A stretch of 6,253 nucleotides of DNA. It comes from Clostridia bacterium. Its GTDB lineage: Bacteria; Bacillota; Clostridia; Oscillospirales; UBA644. Below, one piece after another: positions 6,197 through 6,253 of this stretch. Every line of letters starts with the position of its first letter. The stretch's first letter is position 1. The position numbers and the translations under genes are program-made. Below the pieces are notes generated by a model. It did not search any database. It worked only from the letters and a program-made list of their open reading frames with translations, and had not been told where the DNA came from. Location: contig JAFPBP010000227.1 of assembly GCA_017424085.1 (NCBI GenBank), positions 1-6,253 of the forward strand. Reading direction: 5' to 3'.

Positions 6197-6253
6197 TTAG
6201 TGGATAGAATTTGCCTTTTCGACAAGCCATGTCAGTTGTTCTGGAGAAGCTTC
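6197..6253 (-). CDS. C-terminal end of an unidentified protein (partial)
   Basis: A minus-strand frame enters from the right edge and reads EASPEQLTWLVEKANSIH before TAA. The composition is ordinary for a helical C-terminus, but 18 residues do not identify a family. A second minus-strand frame is open through the same bases and on to about 6100, so the choice of frame is uncertain. If the neighbouring repeats belong to an insertion sequence, this could be the tail of one of its genes. Confidence 0.3.
   Translation of the reverse strand, partial: EASPEQLTWLVEKANSIH

Larger units (their letters stand above)
6102..6253. mobile_element. Possible insertion-sequence end (IS21-like), partial
   Basis: Beyond the hairpin, the sequence starts TGGGTCAATG and carries the 16-base direct repeat CCAAAAGGTATATTTT twice (6114-6129 and 6155-6170), with a third related GCCAAAAACG between them at 6133-6142. 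IS21-family ends begin with TG and hold multiple transposase-binding repeats of about this size over the last 100 bases or so, next to the end of the istB gene. The layout here agrees, with a frame ending at 6197. Only one end is in the window, no transposase motif is visible and no target duplication can be tested, so this remains a suggestion. The alternative is an ordinary intergenic region with paired operators. Confidence 0.25.

Overview
The window looks like a piece of a moderately GC-rich Firmicute (class Clostridia), probably an uncultured gut or rumen member. The reasons are the gene families present (a YitT-type DUF161/DUF2179 membrane protein, a membrane-anchored GDPD-type phosphodiesterase, an AbgA-like M20 peptidase), strong AAGGAG-type ribosome binding sites before every gene, and an intergenic array of small GCGATAT-spaced palindromes of a kind I associate with Clostridia. 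The last point is from memory and not checked. No gene fixes the genus.

Most of the window (5798 down to 114) is one tight set of seven minus-strand genes, with gaps of 16, 15, 23, 1, 38 and 12 bases and no visible internal terminator. In transcription order they are: a YitT-family membrane protein (5798-4917); a polysaccharide-deacetylase-like protein of no assigned function (4900-4130); a membrane-anchored glycerophosphodiester phosphodiesterase (4114-3107); a PHP-domain metal-dependent phosphoesterase (3083-2367); an AbgA-like M20 amidohydrolase (2365-1067); a YdcF/DUF218 protein (1028-411); and a histidine phosphatase (398-114) that stops after 94 residues, about half the family's usual length. 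Several genes needed their start moved downstream from the longest open frame to the ATG that has the ribosome binding site.

The operon is a mix of hydrolases: phosphodiesters, phosphomonoesters, N-acyl or aminobenzoyl amides and possibly acetylated sugars. It could be a salvage or envelope-turnover set, but no single pathway is evident and that reading is inference.

The two edges are the odd parts. At the left edge, sequence character changes abruptly near 114-137: the phosphatase frame ends early, the DNA becomes AT-richer (47 G or C in the first 120 bases by hand count), and a different minus-strand frame is open to the window edge, reading like a membrane protein. This is either a recombination junction, a frameshift region, or an assembly chimera. 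At the right edge (5821-6092), upstream of the operon, lies a dense array of at least seven small hairpins arranged as two mirror-image halves, closed by a perfect 15-bp inverted repeat. Beyond it (6102-6253) a 16-base direct repeat 41 bases apart and an AT-richer composition suggest the end of an insertion sequence, possibly IS21-like, with the C-terminal end of an unidentified gene at the very edge.
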